The notes: generated from the sequence alone by a model not told the origin. Positions 45,033 to 58,019 are shown, counted from the first letter of the stretch. The stretch is 64,000 nt of DNA from Acanthococcus lagerstroemiae (GCA_031841125.1 CM063112.1:28794603-28858602); one strand, 5' to 3'. Program-made: numbers and translations.

Positions 45033-46483
45033 ATGAATCTCAATATCTCAACTATGTTCACTTTGGTGGTTTTGTCCACTCTCACTCTGGCAATCAATGT
45101 CACTTTTCCTTCGCAATCTTACTTCTACACAGGTTTTTTAGGTAAGTTAACTTCATTAAGAGAAATCAAATACTCAATCCGTGATACCTAACTTCACTCA
45201 CGCTATAATGTAACAGCATCCACCTTCAAACAAACGCCAGTAATTATGACTTCAGTTAAACGATGAGGCCAAAGACGAAACTTGACTTTCAGTTGGGAGG
45301 AGGGGAGGAGTGGAGAAGAATAATTTGTCGACAAAATCCGTAAAAAATTGAAAATTTGCCGATTTTTCGATCAAATTAATTTTTAATTGAAAAACAAACA
45401 AGGAAACGTTTTTAAAAAATGGAAAATTCAAATGAATATTTTCAGAATTTGCCAACTGCCAAATTATTGTGGGGGAGGGGGCATTGTTTGATCCCTGGAT
45501 GAGGCCAATACATTTCCAGCAAGAAAGTACCTACTAGTATGCACCTTCGTTACTTGCATTTAATAAGAACATATGGTTGATTTAAGAATGTGAGGTGCTT
45601 TGTCTGACCCCAGCTTTTTGAAAATTCTTCATTTCCACTGATTGATACCTACATGCTCTTCCCGAAGTCCACAGGCTTATTACACTTTCATACTCGTGCG
45701 TAGACGGTGCATCAAATCATGTTCTCAAGTCCGTCGTGCCATAAAGATTCTGTGTTAAGTAATTTATAAAATCATATAGGGATCATTTCAAATAACCGAA
45801 AACTTTGAAATATTTTTCGAGTATGACCGCGATTTCGGGATTATTGCTCCGGACAGTCCCTTGGGTACCTAACCAATTACTTGAGCTAAATTTTGATTTT
45901 TGTTGTGCTCCCTTTGTATGGTGCTTCCCAAGTAGTCAGGAGTAATTCAACATCAGAGGATCTTTAACTACGTGAAAATATTTAGCTACACGATCCTACG
46001 AATCATAAACTTGCCAAACTTACCTATAATCGGCGACGAATCAAATTATGAAAATGTACCGACTGATTTTTATTTTTATGTTGTAATGTATTTATGTATA
46101 GTCTTTGAGTGTTCGAAGTACAGTCGTATCACTGAGTACAGAATGTAAATATATACACCATAAGAGCCTAAGTCAGCGAAGTTCTACCATTTTCCACAGT
46201 GCATGGTGTGAATCTGCAGTTTATTATAGCAGTATTCCTTAAAAATGTGGCCATATTAGCTTTATTTCTAATTTTGGTCAGTTCTTGCGGAACTAGAACT
46301 ACAATGTTTTGCAAAAGTTTAATAAATCTTGATAGAAACGTATACTCCTTTTTGGTTTGTTCTAAAATGATAGGCGATGGGGCCACTTTTTCGAAGAATA
46401 GAAGGAGAATGAGGCAAGATGCAGTTCAACCTGAAAATTTCAGCGAATTAGCTGAAAAAATATTTTTTCGATTTGGAAAATGA
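45033..46483 (+). CDS. Candidate two-exon gene for a small membrane or secreted protein
   Basis: Proposed exon 1 is 45033-45141: ATG, then a signal-peptide-like start (MNLNISTMFTLVVLSTLTLA), ending at a near-ideal donor TTTTTAG|GTAAGTT. The exon ends one base into a codon. The next good open frame begins after the acceptor TACCATTTTCCACAG at 46199 and needs exactly two bases to complete that codon, so the phases agree. Exon 2 (46200-46483) encodes a hydrophobic run, FLKNVAILALFLILVSSCG, then a basic KNRRRMRQD segment and a stop. The total is about 131 residues. No family is recognised. The intron would be 1058 bp. An alternative is that exon 1 is real and joins a different, unseen exon. Confidence 0.3.
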
Positions 46484-48614
46484 AATCTTCAAAGGGCTAA
46501 CCATAAATCCATTTGCTCCTCCCCGAGACTATGGACCTGCTTCATCAATTTCAATAAGAGTCTTAAAGGGTATAAGACCAATCTGAGGAAGTCTTCAATG
46601 AGCATATAGTAGTCTTAGTTAGTTTTAAGAATTCTTACAGTCATATACGAGTCTTACCAAGCTGGAAAAAATCTAAATAGTCCAAATTGTATCTACAAAA
46701 GTCTTATAACAAATTTGAAACAAGTCTAGAAGATTCTAAAAGACTGTTACATAAGCATTGAAAATTTAATAGACAGTAGCCTCGCCGAGAGGAGGGTGCA
46801 AAGGGTGCAAGTTGCACTGAGCCTCACCGTTTGAAAAGAAAATCATTTTTAAAGTATAGGTACGCACAAGTACAAACTAATCAGTTTTGTATCTTAGTAA
46901 ATTCTCCTTCCAAAAACTAAAAAATTATTGTTGCATTTTTTGTTGCTGCCATCTGTCGATAAATTCTTGGAAAATTACATTGGGCCTCGCAGATCCTCTC
47001 AGCGGGGCTGACAGTCAGGCCCAGTACCACAATTCTTTTATGGACGTAGATTTCATGATGCTGAACCTTTTAAAATTGATGAAAAATTACTATTTTAGAC
47101 CGGAAAGAGAGAGATTATTGCCTAACTTTGTTTTAAACCCGGCTATGTGAATAATTTCAGCTGGTTTTGAAAATATCTTGCCCTCCCTCTTCGGAGAAAC
47201 ACTGGATCAAAAATCTCTTCCTCTAGTCAAAGATAAAATAAATTGAAAATATTTGAGGTCACACTTTGGAAGGCATAGTGTCATTTTAGTGTCAAGGAAA
47301 AAATAGTCAGCAGTATAACTAGTAAGACTCTCAGTATGTCTGTCTTATCTACTCATTCAGTTACCATCATGAAGGCTAGAAAACGATCAAAGTACTCAGA
47401 ACAAAGGGGACTGATTCTTATGAATTGCTCCTCCCAGAATGACTTTTTGAATCTGCCATTGTGTAAAAGTATCACGCTCTTCTGGTGTTTCCCAATACTG
47501 AAACTTTATTTCAAGTTTATGTATTAGAGCGATGACCGAATAAGTGCCTGGGCCCCTTTAAATAATTATAATTGTATGTCTACTTTGGAAACACCCTGTA
47601 CTATTTCACTTTTACACCTAAAGCGTTATATGAAAATGATATAAACAAAAGAAAATAATTCTACGTGTAGTTTCAACTCTAACGTCATTTGAATATTTCT
47701 CAGCCTCATTTTTTTAAACGCCACACTCGTTAGAAAGTCAATGTGTCCGCGCTAACGTTCAATTAACAAGGCGGAGAAAACTTTCTGCGAACCGAATTAC
47801 GATATGGTAGAACTTCGCGTAGTTTGTACAAGTTATAAAATAATACATAAACGGCTCATCTTAGAATAAGCATATTTTTATAAACGTTAGTAAGTATCGT
47901 GTAAATGAAAATTTAATTAATTTTGTTCGTTTGGCCGTGAGACAGTGGTCGGCACTGACATGGCACTGAACAACCGAAAACTGTGGTACCGATTGTGGAT
48001 CACAGAGGAGCTCCCATCGAATTCGAAAACCAATGCCTCAATTTTTGAATCTGGAATTGCTCAGTACCATGCCAGATGTCACTGTTCATGTCATTGTTGA
48101 AATAAAATGTTTAAAAATATATTCGTGTATCTGTGCTTTTTGCCCTTGAGACAAATCCTGCAAAGTTTAGGCAGGCATATTTTTGTAGAGAGTTAATTTC
48201 CTACATAACTTCAACAAGCGGATCAAGAAGTTCAAAGTTGAAGAGAAATCACCCACCCTATGTTCTAAAATTACTTTTCAAACTACATGTGTTCTGCTGT
48301 GCAAGTTGATATAATGCGAACTCTTTTAGCACTTGGTTTTTTTTTCTTCAAATTTTGGGTAATTAGGGAATATTTTCTCGAAGTACCTATCAAATTAATA
48401 ATCCATTTACCTACACATGTTTATTTTAAAAGGATCATAGCAGGCTAAAATGTGTTTAAGCTTTTTCCATATAATTTTTTGTTTCAACTCCCCATAACTT
48501 GAAAACAAACAAGATAGAAAGATGCAGCTTTTGCCTTGAATAGCTCATAAAATGAAATTTATTTTCCATCCCGAAATCCAAAAATTAACGTAATTATGGA
48601 AAATAAATAAAAGG
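46484..48614. other. Unassigned DNA
   Basis: No supported gene. AATAAAATG at about 48101 followed by T/G-rich sequence resembles a polyadenylation site but has no coding sequence in front of it. A lone AAACACCCTGTA at 47589 resembles the foldback ends. Confidence 0.4.
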
Positions 48615-49772
48615 GGCAATTTCTATAAAAAGGGTCAACTTTGTCGGTTAGATCATTTTTGAGTTTAGCACATGTTTATATAGCAGACTTAATTCCTGAA
48701 AAAATGAGACCTTTTCCAGCTTCCTAGTGCTAGTTAGAAATAAAGGAATTAAAATAATAAATTCTAAATCGAAGAAAATAAATAAAATTAAAATTTTAAT
48801 GAAATTTACAGGAAATGAAATATTTTTATTATTTAAGTTATTAAATCCACATTCAATTGAGTTTAAAGAATTTTTATTATAAAACTTTTTTATTAAATTT
48901 TTATAAATAATTAAAATAAAAAAATAAATAAAAAAGTATATCCATCTCTTTACATCCATTAAAAAAGAAGTACCTCACGATTTTCAAAAAAAAAAAAAGA
49001 TTTTGAGAAAAACGCGTTCAAAGTTTTTGAATACATATTGTTGATTTTCTTGTCAAAGATCAAACTGTTTTATAGACTATTAGACAGGGTGTCCGAACTT
49101 CGTTCAAGTACCTGCTAGGTACGCACAGTACTCGATAAAACTGAAAAAGTTAAGTACAAGAAGTTGCCTATGAGCTAACTGAAGGGGCTACGCCTTTTTA
49201 AAACAATTTTCAAGACAATATACACGACATGATAATTGACGAAATAAATAATCTGACAATGGGAGCTGGTAATACTGGCTTGGGTGGGAAAAATCTTAGT
49301 ACGATATATTGCCTATTCTCAAAATTGAAGGTGTTAGAAAACGTTAAATGTAAGAAAACTTTCATTTTTCATTAAATGGTCAGAAAGACCGTTTTTTAGC
49401 CCAACCCTAGGTAAATAATTAATGGTTTGAGAGCTATTATGACTATGGGAACTTATTGTACGTATCTAGGAGATGAAACAATTACTCAATGCAGGATAAC
49501 TTTTTAAAAATGCAACATTCGGTGAAGATGGTTGTATAATTTTTTCATCTCCTAGATATGTACAACAAGTTCGATGGTCGAAGATGTAGAACTACTTGCT
49601 GATACTTCTGGAGGCTGCGATCTTCTTCATGAGAAAAAGCATCGAATTCCGTACAAGAATCCGTAATAATCTCAAAATCGATTTTTTTTTGCTAAACATT
49701 TTCTTTTTAGTTTTTCCCTTTTTCATCGGCCTTTTCTTACTGACAAAGTTATCTCGTTTTATAGAAATTGCC
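48615..49772. mobile_element. TIR element, copy B, carrying mitochondrial DNA
   Basis: The left end is GGCAATTTCTATAAAAAGGG then TCAACTTTGTCGGT; the right end is CAAAGTTATCTCG then TTTTATAGAAATTGCC. The whole length corresponds to copy A (16424-17390) in reverse. Copy B is 1158 bp; removing the 212-bp foreign insert and restoring about 12 lost bases gives close to copy A's 967 bp. The inner dyad TACGTATCTAGGAGATG...CATCTCCTAGATATGTA lies at 49457-49570. The reverse-strand frame 49592-49774 shares KKKSILRLL and MKKIAASRSISK with copy A. Confidence 0.8.
48724..48935 (-). pseudogene. ND3: Nuclear copy of mitochondrial ND3 (NUMT)
   Basis: The reverse strand is about 85% A+T and reads NSIECGFNNLNNKNISFP then ILFIFFDLEFIILIPLFL. 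This is the ND3 signature: ECGF followed about 30 residues later by FDLE (FDVE in most insects) and ILIPL, the part of complex I subunit 3 between its first and second membrane segments. Leucine is nearly always TTA and two codons are ATA, as in arthropod mitochondria. The fragment covers about 70 of the usual 115-118 residues and has no start or end of its own. Both junctions lie inside TIR element B: CCAGCTTC on one side and GTATATCCATCTC on the other match copy A, so the insert replaced about 12 bases. Confidence 0.85.
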
Positions 49773-50059
49773 ACTAAAATTCAATTAAACAAATTTCACA
49801 AATTGCGTTATCATCACTCAAGTTTTTAGATACGAAAATCCTATACCCTGTGTCTTAGGAAAAATCTGAAGAAAAAAAATTTGTGAAGGTAAGTACTTTA
49901 TGGTTTGCACCAAGTATGTTAAAATTCTCTACCCGCCAATTTCTCCGGGTGATTTTATGTTGTTCAAAGCCAATACGGGGAAGTTAGGCTACCGTCACCG
50001 AACGTACTACGGGACTCCAATGAAAGAGAGAGAAGAATGGAGGGGAAAAAATCAAAACT

Positions 50060-53000
50060 AACCCCTCAAGAGGGGAAGCAGGCGCCTCGGAGGCAGAAGC
50101 CTGCAAAAACTTATCATCCAGCAAGTTCAAGGAAATTCCAGGACAAAAAGTAATAGAGGGTTAAAGGAGGGGAGGAAGGGCAGGGCCCCCTACAAATTTT
50201 ACACTACAATTGCCAAGGTCTTGTGGGCAAACCCAGTTTATACGAACTTGAAAAAGCACTGGGGAAGATAAAGTGGGATGTGCTTGGATTACCTGGAATA
50301 AGAAGGGAAGGGGAGAAAATGATAGAAAGGGTGAATGGAAATCTCTTATACTATTTTGGACAAACTAGGGGCCACAGAGGAGTGGGCTTTTATGTGAACA
50401 AAAAATAAGGAGCAAGAATAGTCACGGTAAAAGGAGTTTCAGAGAGGATTGCAGTATTGAAACTAGATATGGGGAAAGGGAAACTGGTGTATGCGCCTAG
50501 CAATGTAGCTCCAGTGGCAGAGGATTTTTAAAGTTAGTGGAAGAAACAATAATAAATGAGAGGGGATATCACACAATAGCGATGGGAGATTGGAATGCAA
50601 GAGTAGGAGAAGACTCTACTCAGTCATAAGTTCTGGGAGAATTTAGAATCGGGGAAACCAACGAAAACGGAGAACGGTTAATTGAAGTGGCGTTAGGGTA
50701 AAACTTAAAAATTATGAATACCTTTTGGAACAAATCTTTTACGAAAAAATGGACATGGCAATCTCCTGACAGTAAAACAAGGTGCGAACTGGACCATTTT
50801 CTCATAAACGACCTGAGAATGGTGAAGAAATTCGAAGTTATAAACAGATTTGAGTTCTCGTCAGACCATAGGTTGATAAGAGTAAACGTGGACCTCCCCC
50901 TGACCCCACGAATAGAAAAAAGGAAGCGAAGGGGAAATAGATTATACCAGTGTACAGATGGGAGAAGGCGAGCCAAATGCTTGAGGAGAAGTTGGAGCTG
51001 GCTAAAGGTACTTCCTTTCCTGGCCTACAAGAGGAATACGACTGGATGGAGGACGCCATCAATGGGGTGGTAAAGTTGGTTGGGTTAAGGAAAACTAGGC
51101 CAACAACCAATGACAAGATTAGCATGGAAACAAAGGGATTTATTGATACACGGACAGAATTAAGGTGCAAAGACAACCTGACTCAGAGGGATCAAATAGA
51201 ATTGTGTGAAATTAAGAAACTAATTAAAAGAAAAATTAGAAGGGATATAAGAGAGTATGACCAGTAAATGATTGCAAAAATACTGGAAGAAAGTGCGGAT
51301 CAAGCAAGAAGACGTGTAAGGCTCTGATGAACGGGAAAAATTTACTTCCAGTTATCAAGGCAAAAAACTCCAAAATTAAGCTGTATAATAGGGAGGAGAT
51401 AATTAAAGAGGCTACTAAATTTGTCAAGGAACTTTACTCAAGCGAAAAAAACAGGGAAGCAAAAGAAGATGGGAGTAACCTTGGAGAGAACGACATAGAG
51501 ATAAGAGGGGGAAACCAAGATCGAGAAGTGGACGAAGATAGGGAAGGAGAAGAAAATACTCCATGTCTTCTGAGAGAAGAAGTCTGGTAAGTGCTAGTAA
51601 CAGCAAAAGAGGGTAAAGTTATAGGGCCGGATGGAATGGAGAACGAGATATTGAGAATCCTAACAGATGCTTTAGCACCATTTATGGCAACATTTTTCAA
51701 CAGATTGGTCGAAACAGAAACCATGGCATCAAACTGAAATAACATTGCTACATAAAAAAGACGATAGAAGTGAGCTAAATAATTATAGACCAATAAGCCT
51801 GACTTCGAATATAAGCAAAATTTTCGGTAAAATAGTGAAAAACAGAATGAAAAACAGAATATCCGGAAATTTGGACTGGAACCAACCAAGGGAGTAAGCC
51901 GGGTTTAGGAAGGAGTATTCAATGATTGACCACATTTTCACACTGAATCTGATTTTGGAAAAAAACGAGAGAATATAACACCATTGGGGCTCACGTTTAT
52001 TGATTATAACAAGGCATTTGATTCGGTTTATCATTGGGCGATGTGGGATGCGTTGTCTAAGCAGCGGGCGAACAACTATATTATATAAGAGTACTCAGAA
52101 GATGGTACGAGAAAACAAAAGCGTACGTAAGATTGGACATCAGGGTTAGGGAAGTCTTTAATATAGAGAAAGGGGTAAAACAGGGGGATCCACTCTCCCC
52201 AACCCTATTCAACGCAGTCCTGGAGAAAGTCTTCAAAAAATTGAAATGGGAGAGAAAAGGGATGAAAATAAATGGTCAATGGTTGAATAACCTACGCTTC
52301 GCTGACGATGTAATATTAATGAGTAACAATCTGGAAGAGCTGAAAAATATGGCAGAGGAGTTCAATATTGAAAGCGAGAGAGTGGGGCTGACAATGAACT
52401 TCTCCGAGACTAAAGTAATGACTAACCTAGGATGCGAACGGTTGGTAAGAGGGGAAGATATAGAAATTGTCAAAGAATATAATTATTTGGGCCAAATGAT
52501 CGTTTTTGAAGACAGAGGAAAAGTGGAGCTAGGGGTGAAAACTACTAAAGCGTGGAAAAACTTTTGACAGGACACTTCTCAAAGGTAACCTACCACTAAA
52601 AACGAACATCAAAATATTAGAGCAATGTGTGAAACCCACTCTCACTTACGGAGCCCAATCCTGGTCATTGACTAGAGAGGGCAATACGATAAATTGAAGA
52701 TAACGTATTTTAGAATGTTGCGTAGCGTAATGAAGGTTAAAATCAAGGACAGGATTAAGCTAGAAGAAATAATAAAAGCCACCGGAGCCAAGGATATAGG
52801 CTGGAGGGTCAACAAATTGAAACTGAGCTTTGCAGGACATATATGATGAGGGAAGAAGAAAAATGGGGTAGATTAGCAGAAGAATGGTCGCCTAAGGAAT
52901 GGAAAAGGAAAAGGGGTAGGCCGCCCACAAGATGGAGAGACGAAATTGTAAAATCTTTTGGAATTCTATGGGGAAGATTAGGAAGGGATAGGGAGTGGTG

Positions 53001-53085
53001 GCGAAAGACGATAAGAGCGCATACCCGTCTATGGGCGCGTTCGGTGACGTGAGCACCCTTCGCACATCCGAACAAAAAGCTGTAA
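50060..53085 (+). pseudogene. Nearly full-length but dead RTE-clade LINE
   Basis: The endonuclease starts with ILHYNCQGLVGKPS near 50198, then GQTRGHRGVGFYVNKK (50408), MGDWNARVGED (50584) and SSDHRLIRVNVDLP (50860). The reverse transcriptase follows: GKVIGPDGMENEI near 51620, LNNYRPISLTSN near 51776, GVKQGDPLSPTLFNAVLEK (52170) and the catalytic FADDVIL at 52298. The tail has KPTLTYGAQSWSLT near 52630 and the RTE motif KRKRGRPPTRWRDEI at 52900-52945. At about 3.0 kb it is near the usual length for the clade. At least eight stops or frame changes break it, so it makes no working protein. It ends AAATGAATG just before a fragment of TIR family A/B. Confidence 0.92.
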
Positions 53086-53090
53086 ATGAA

Positions 53091-53232
53091 TGGGGGCTGG
53101 TAATACTGGCTTGGATGGAAAAAACTTAGTACTATGTATTACCTATTCTCAAAATTGAAGGTGTTAGAAAACGCTAAATGTAAGAAAACTTTCATTTTTC
53201 ATTAAATGGTCAAAAAAACCGTTTTTCAGCCC
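53091..53232. repeat. Fragment of TIR family A/B abutting the LINE 3' end
   Basis: From GGGGGCTGGTAATACTGGC to CAGCCCAACCCTA it matches copy B at 49261-49410 closely, for example AGGTGTTAGAAAACG and TTTTCATTAAATGGTCA. Neither terminal inverted repeat is present. Its left edge coincides with the LINE 3' end. Confidence 0.85.
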
Positions 53233-54023
53233 AACCCTAATTTTTACCCTAATGACTACGGTTTCATATGGTCAAAATTTTCTCGACCGAATTCGATTTC
53301 TTGGACTTTTAAAGCAAAATCACAGATTACCTCATGGAGAATCTCAGGTTAAACATGACCTCCTGCCATCGGCAGGACACCTCGAAAGTTTTCGATTTCA
53401 AAACAAATTGGCTGGCGGCTTTTATAGACCACAGGAAACAAAAGATTTAGCTACTGGGAGTAAAACATTTTTAAAATAGCGAAACTTTGGAACTATTTTA
53501 CTGCGCAGTACCTTATCACGCAGTAAATGCATATACTGCGCAATAATGTACTGCGCAAGTCTTTTGTGCTGTTATTAGTCAGCCAAAAACAGCTAGGGTG
53601 TAATAGTCCTAAGATGAAAGTTTTTTGTACATGCACACATATTAAACATAAATAATACTGACCACGTGATAACTACCAGACATCTGTACAAAACCTGCAA
53701 AACCAGGGATGGTTGAAAGACCGATTGAAATGAATGGAACGAAACCTGAACCGATCATTTTCACTAAATGGACCAAGAAGAAGAATCAAACGTCAAGAGT
53801 GGTTCCCATTCATAACAAGTTCTGTCAGTTCTTATGAAATTTTTATGATTTTCCAAAATGAAATACAGGGAATAGAAAGGCAACAAATTAGAAAGTAAAT
53901 TTTGGAGAAGGATCCAAGGTCGAGTTTTAAATAGAAAAAATATAATTATAAATTTAAATATTTAAATTTTAAGATGAAATTTAAATTTAATTTAAAAAAA
54001 AAATTTTTATATTAAACTTTTAT
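53233..54023. other. Unassigned DNA, AT-rich at the right
   Basis: A small cluster of ACTGCGCAGTA/TACTGCGCA motifs lies at 53500-53560. The final 100 bases are nearly all A and T. No gene is supported. Confidence 0.45.
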
Positions 54024-54170
54024 TTAAAATAGGATTAGTAACTTTTTTAAATCATTAACTCAAATTATTTTAAATCTAAATATAATTAATCTTAATAATA
54101 AAATGATTAAAATTAAATTTAAATTTAAAAATATAAAAAAACGAAATATAAAATGAATACCTATTATCCA
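54024..54170 (-). pseudogene. Possible second mitochondrial insert
   Basis: The sequence is more than 85% A+T. Read on the reverse strand with the invertebrate mitochondrial code, a frame of about 45 codons ends at TAA (54024-54026), with FFMFLNLNLILIILLLS and then FSFKMIWVNDLKKLLILF. With the standard code the same frame has a TGA, which would be tryptophan in mitochondria, and two AGA codons would be serine. The hydrophobic pattern fits an NADH dehydrogenase subunit, but I cannot name which. Simple AT-rich DNA is the alternative. Confidence 0.35.
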
Positions 54171-54519
54171 AGAGCGTACATAAGGGAGAGGGCCCTGGGG
54201 TCCAGAGCTTCCCCCTCCCCATTAAAAAAAATTCTTCAGGAGTTATGTGAGGCAAATCATGGGGGAAGGATGTAAAGGGTTAGACAGAACAGAGAAAAAA
54301 ACATTTACTCTCCCCCTGTTATAATGGAGATATCTACGTCTTTGGAGTTGTCAAATTCGAAATTAATGGTAATTTACAGTAATTATTACTAATTACATAA
54401 TTACTGTATTCCCTAACAACTGTACCAACTGATATCGCATTTTTATTAATGATATCAGCGTAATTATAGGTAATTCTGGTACATTACCAATATTAGCATT
54501 ACACCCTTAAACTGCAGTC

Positions 54520-54772
54520 GATTCTTTTGTCGACATTCAAAATCTGTCACGTTTCCGACATGATACTGTGGTCGAATCTGATACAGAATTTGATATAAAA
54601 GTTGAGTTAACATGCCAACATCGACTTTTGGATGGAGTTTTACATCAAACTTGTCACACAATTCGATCCAAAAGTCCGTGTCAACACGGTAACTCGACTT
54701 CTGTATCGAATTCCGTATCAAATTTTATCACAGTGTCGTGTCGAAAAGATGACTGATTTAGCGAGTCGATAT
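54520..54772. repeat. Short TCGA-rich array
   Basis: Nine TCGA tetramers lie in about 250 bp, in contexts such as CAGTCGATT, TTGTCGACA and GTGTCGAAAAG, resembling the tract at 37165-37990. Repeated blocks GATACAGAATTTGATA and GTATCGAATTCCGTATCAA are also present. Confidence 0.55.
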
Positions 54773-57700
54773 TTGTTTTGAGGTATTATCAAGTTATCAT
54801 TACTGTGGTGAAATTAAGAACATGGTAGTTACAGTAAATTACAGTCTGTAATTTACAAATAATCTCGTGTTTGTGAATACCATAGTTTTGAAGAACCAGT
54901 ACCTATTCTATTTGGTTCGAGTATCTCTGTGCCCAACATATTATTTTACTGTGCGAAAACGCAACCCACTCGACAGAACCCAGACGTCAAACTAGATAGG
55001 CTCAATAAATAACGGTAAAATCTATAGTCAACCCCATTTATTCAAATTTTGTAAATGGATTCTTGAATTTTAATCCAGCTATAATTTTCTTACCTCCCAC
55101 CTTGTTCTTCTAAAATTTTCTAATACAAGTATTGTCAACCTAGTATTTTCTTATTTCACTAGGTAAGCATTTTTATTTAAGTCATCCCTTATTATTTATT
55201 TTTTATGAAATAATATACAACGCACTAGTTGTCATTGCGCCCATATTTCTTACTGAAAATGTGTAACAGTTCGCCTGTCCGATCATTTAAGTATTAATAA
55301 TTTCACGAATATTTTTTACCAATACCCAGCCCCGTAACCATGGGGAGGGGGCAAGCTGAGGCTGAGCCCCCTAGGCGAAGATACCACAATTTAAAAAATC
55401 ATCATTACGCTGAACGAGAAAGAAAGAAGGGATGAAGAGAATTAATATCACAGAAACATTTTAAAACTTGGAACAAAAATTTGGTCAACTAATTTGGGAC
55501 TCTTGGATTGGGAATGGGATTTTCATATAACGGTCCCAGTACACTCTCGCTAAGTTACCCGAGCCTCACCCGAGACCCGAACAGCCGCGTACACTTGCGA
55601 TATATTACTGAAATCTACTATAATGAAAGTGTAAGTTTGTCTGTTTGTTTGTTTGTTCGAGGTTGGCGGGTGAACCATAAGAGCTGAAGGGTTGTAAAAT
55701 ATAAAACCCACGTACACTTTTCTGTTTGCTTGTAAAAAATGTTGGCCTCGGCCCTCCAAAAGGTTCATAGAGCCTCAACCACACATAAATTCTGGCTACG
55801 GGCTGCCAATACCGCATCACTTTTAAACTGAGACATTGCATAGGGATGGATGAACCAACAAGAAATAGAATAACAATGGTAACAAGAGAAAAAATATCAA
55901 TTTGGGGTGCAAATGAATGAATAACTGACAAGAAAAACGATTTCAATGTTTCAATGTCGCACGCGTTGGTTTATTACAGCGTTACGCGGAGCGCGAGGCG
56001 ATGGTAACCGCGACGGCTGCGGGCGCGCACGGGCATGTGTTTCTCAAACCTCAAGTTCAAGTCAGCATGAGTTAATATTACCCGATTTGACTGAAATTTT
56101 CAGTGTTTCATTTTTACGCATAATGGAAGAAATTTATTGGGCGAAGGGCAAAAAAAAATCAGACAATTTCCATTTTTGGTATATGAATGAGGGGGATCCA
56201 AACCAAGTGCAGGTGTTGCGCAGTTAAACTACTTCGAGTATGCAGGAGCCAAAAGTTTTCCTTGTACATATATATCTATGTATATTATTTGTAACAATTG
56301 AAAATAATAATGGAACTTGACTCAAGTTGGCGAGAAGTTCAAATGAAATTAAAGCTTTTTGGTTATTGTAGCCTTTTCCACACGCCAGTTAGAGATATAA
56401 AAAGACAGACGTGAACCTAGCAATTTTTAAAATATTCAACATTTTACTGTATTAAACAACATACAATGACATCTGTGGATAATGAATTATTATAACGTGA
56501 GGTACTTACAGAAATTTTTTCAGATTTCCCAAGTCACAACATTGGAGATTTCTTAATCTAAAAACTTGAGAGTTGCTATTTTATGTACCTACGAAATAAT
56601 AATGAAAAATGTATCTTTATTGTATGAAAAAAAAAGTCAAAACACATTTTGACCTCCTATAATCCTCCCTCCCCCTTTAAAATATTCACTGGTAAATGGG
56701 TAGTAGATTTAGTAAGTACCTTAGGGGGTATCCTCAAATCACTTAAAATTTGAAGAAGAAAATCCGATCATCCAAGTGCAAAAAGAAAAGGTTCGCGCCG
56801 CGTTAATGTGAAATTACCTTACTGCAACACTATACAGCACGAAAAATGTCCTAAGAAAGGGACCAAAACCTATATGTATCCATCAGGTCCCTTTCCCATG
56901 ACATTCCTAAATGAATACAATCTCACAAGTTTGAACGGCCGTGTTTGTTTCTCTTATACTTCGACAGCAGATCGTTGACGCTGACACTCTACAAGAGCCG
57001 CTGTTACACGCACAAAAGTATTACAACGTTAATTTTGTGCAGAGTCCAGCAACTTTATTCGGTGTCAAGTAAAACATTCTGCTCCAGTTGGCGTCCATTG
57101 CACCTACACCCGAGGAAAGTCTCCAATATTGGAATGTTAGTACGTTGCCATATACTGATATTCTTACCCACAGAACTTGCAGAACGGGCATAGGATCATA
57201 CCACAACAAATCGATACAGGAAGCCATTGCCATATAGGCGATGAAAATGACTTTTCAAACTCATCTAACCGAAACGTTCACTGAGCCACAATATAGCACC
57301 ACCGAAAGTTACAACAAACTATGAGCGACGGTTGTTAGTGAACTGGCATTCCCGGCTTTTGTTCCAGCTTACATGATGCATACTGAGTCGAAACGACACC
57401 AGGAGTGAAAAAAGGAAGTTGGGAAAACGTATAACTGTAGCGCATATAACAAACAGTCCAGTTAGCGGTAAGAAGCTTATTGTAATTGGATAGTATTAAC
57501 AGGTATTAAAATTAGATATAAACTGAAAAATGTTACTGGGGTACGGCTTACCAACTCAGTTATGTAACCAGAGTCTTACGAGGAAATTATTAGGTGGTCG
57601 ATTCATAACCGGAGTATTGTACTCCGAGGGTAGGTATAGGTTGGTACAGTGCTCGTTGAAAATAAGGAAAAAAGAATTCCGGATTATTTGACACACATAC

Positions 57701-58019
57701 GCGCACACGTTCCAAGGATGCGGTATTTATGAAACCACGCCCCGACACATCCACTGAAAAGTTAGTTCGAGGTCGAAAGCCCAAACACGTCCGAAGAAAT
57801 CATGAACTTCGTAATTCAGAAAATGAGTTGGTTTGGCGGTCCAATGAGGCCAGTAATGGAAGATCTGTGAATCGCCAGGACCACCCATACCTGACACTAT
57901 TGCTGTGCTCAAGCCCAATTCCACAGCCTTCACGTGGCAACCCTGTAAGCTAATCGACAGAGTCAGACGACAACTGATGTGGATCGAGATCAAAACCATT
58001 CTAGATTGACAACTTCGAC
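54773..58019. other. Unassigned DNA
   Basis: No gene I can defend. GCCCCGTAACCATGGGGAGG near 55330 resembles the end of the MITE at 58367-58560 and may be a solo fragment. A GC-rich patch at 55980-56040 carries a short open frame with no recognisable product. A GTTT microsatellite run lies near 55635. Confidence 0.4.

Noticed and set aside
53940..54023. AT-rich run as a replication origin or mitochondrial control region
   Set aside because: Only base composition supports it; the neighbouring mitochondrial-code frame is the more specific reading.
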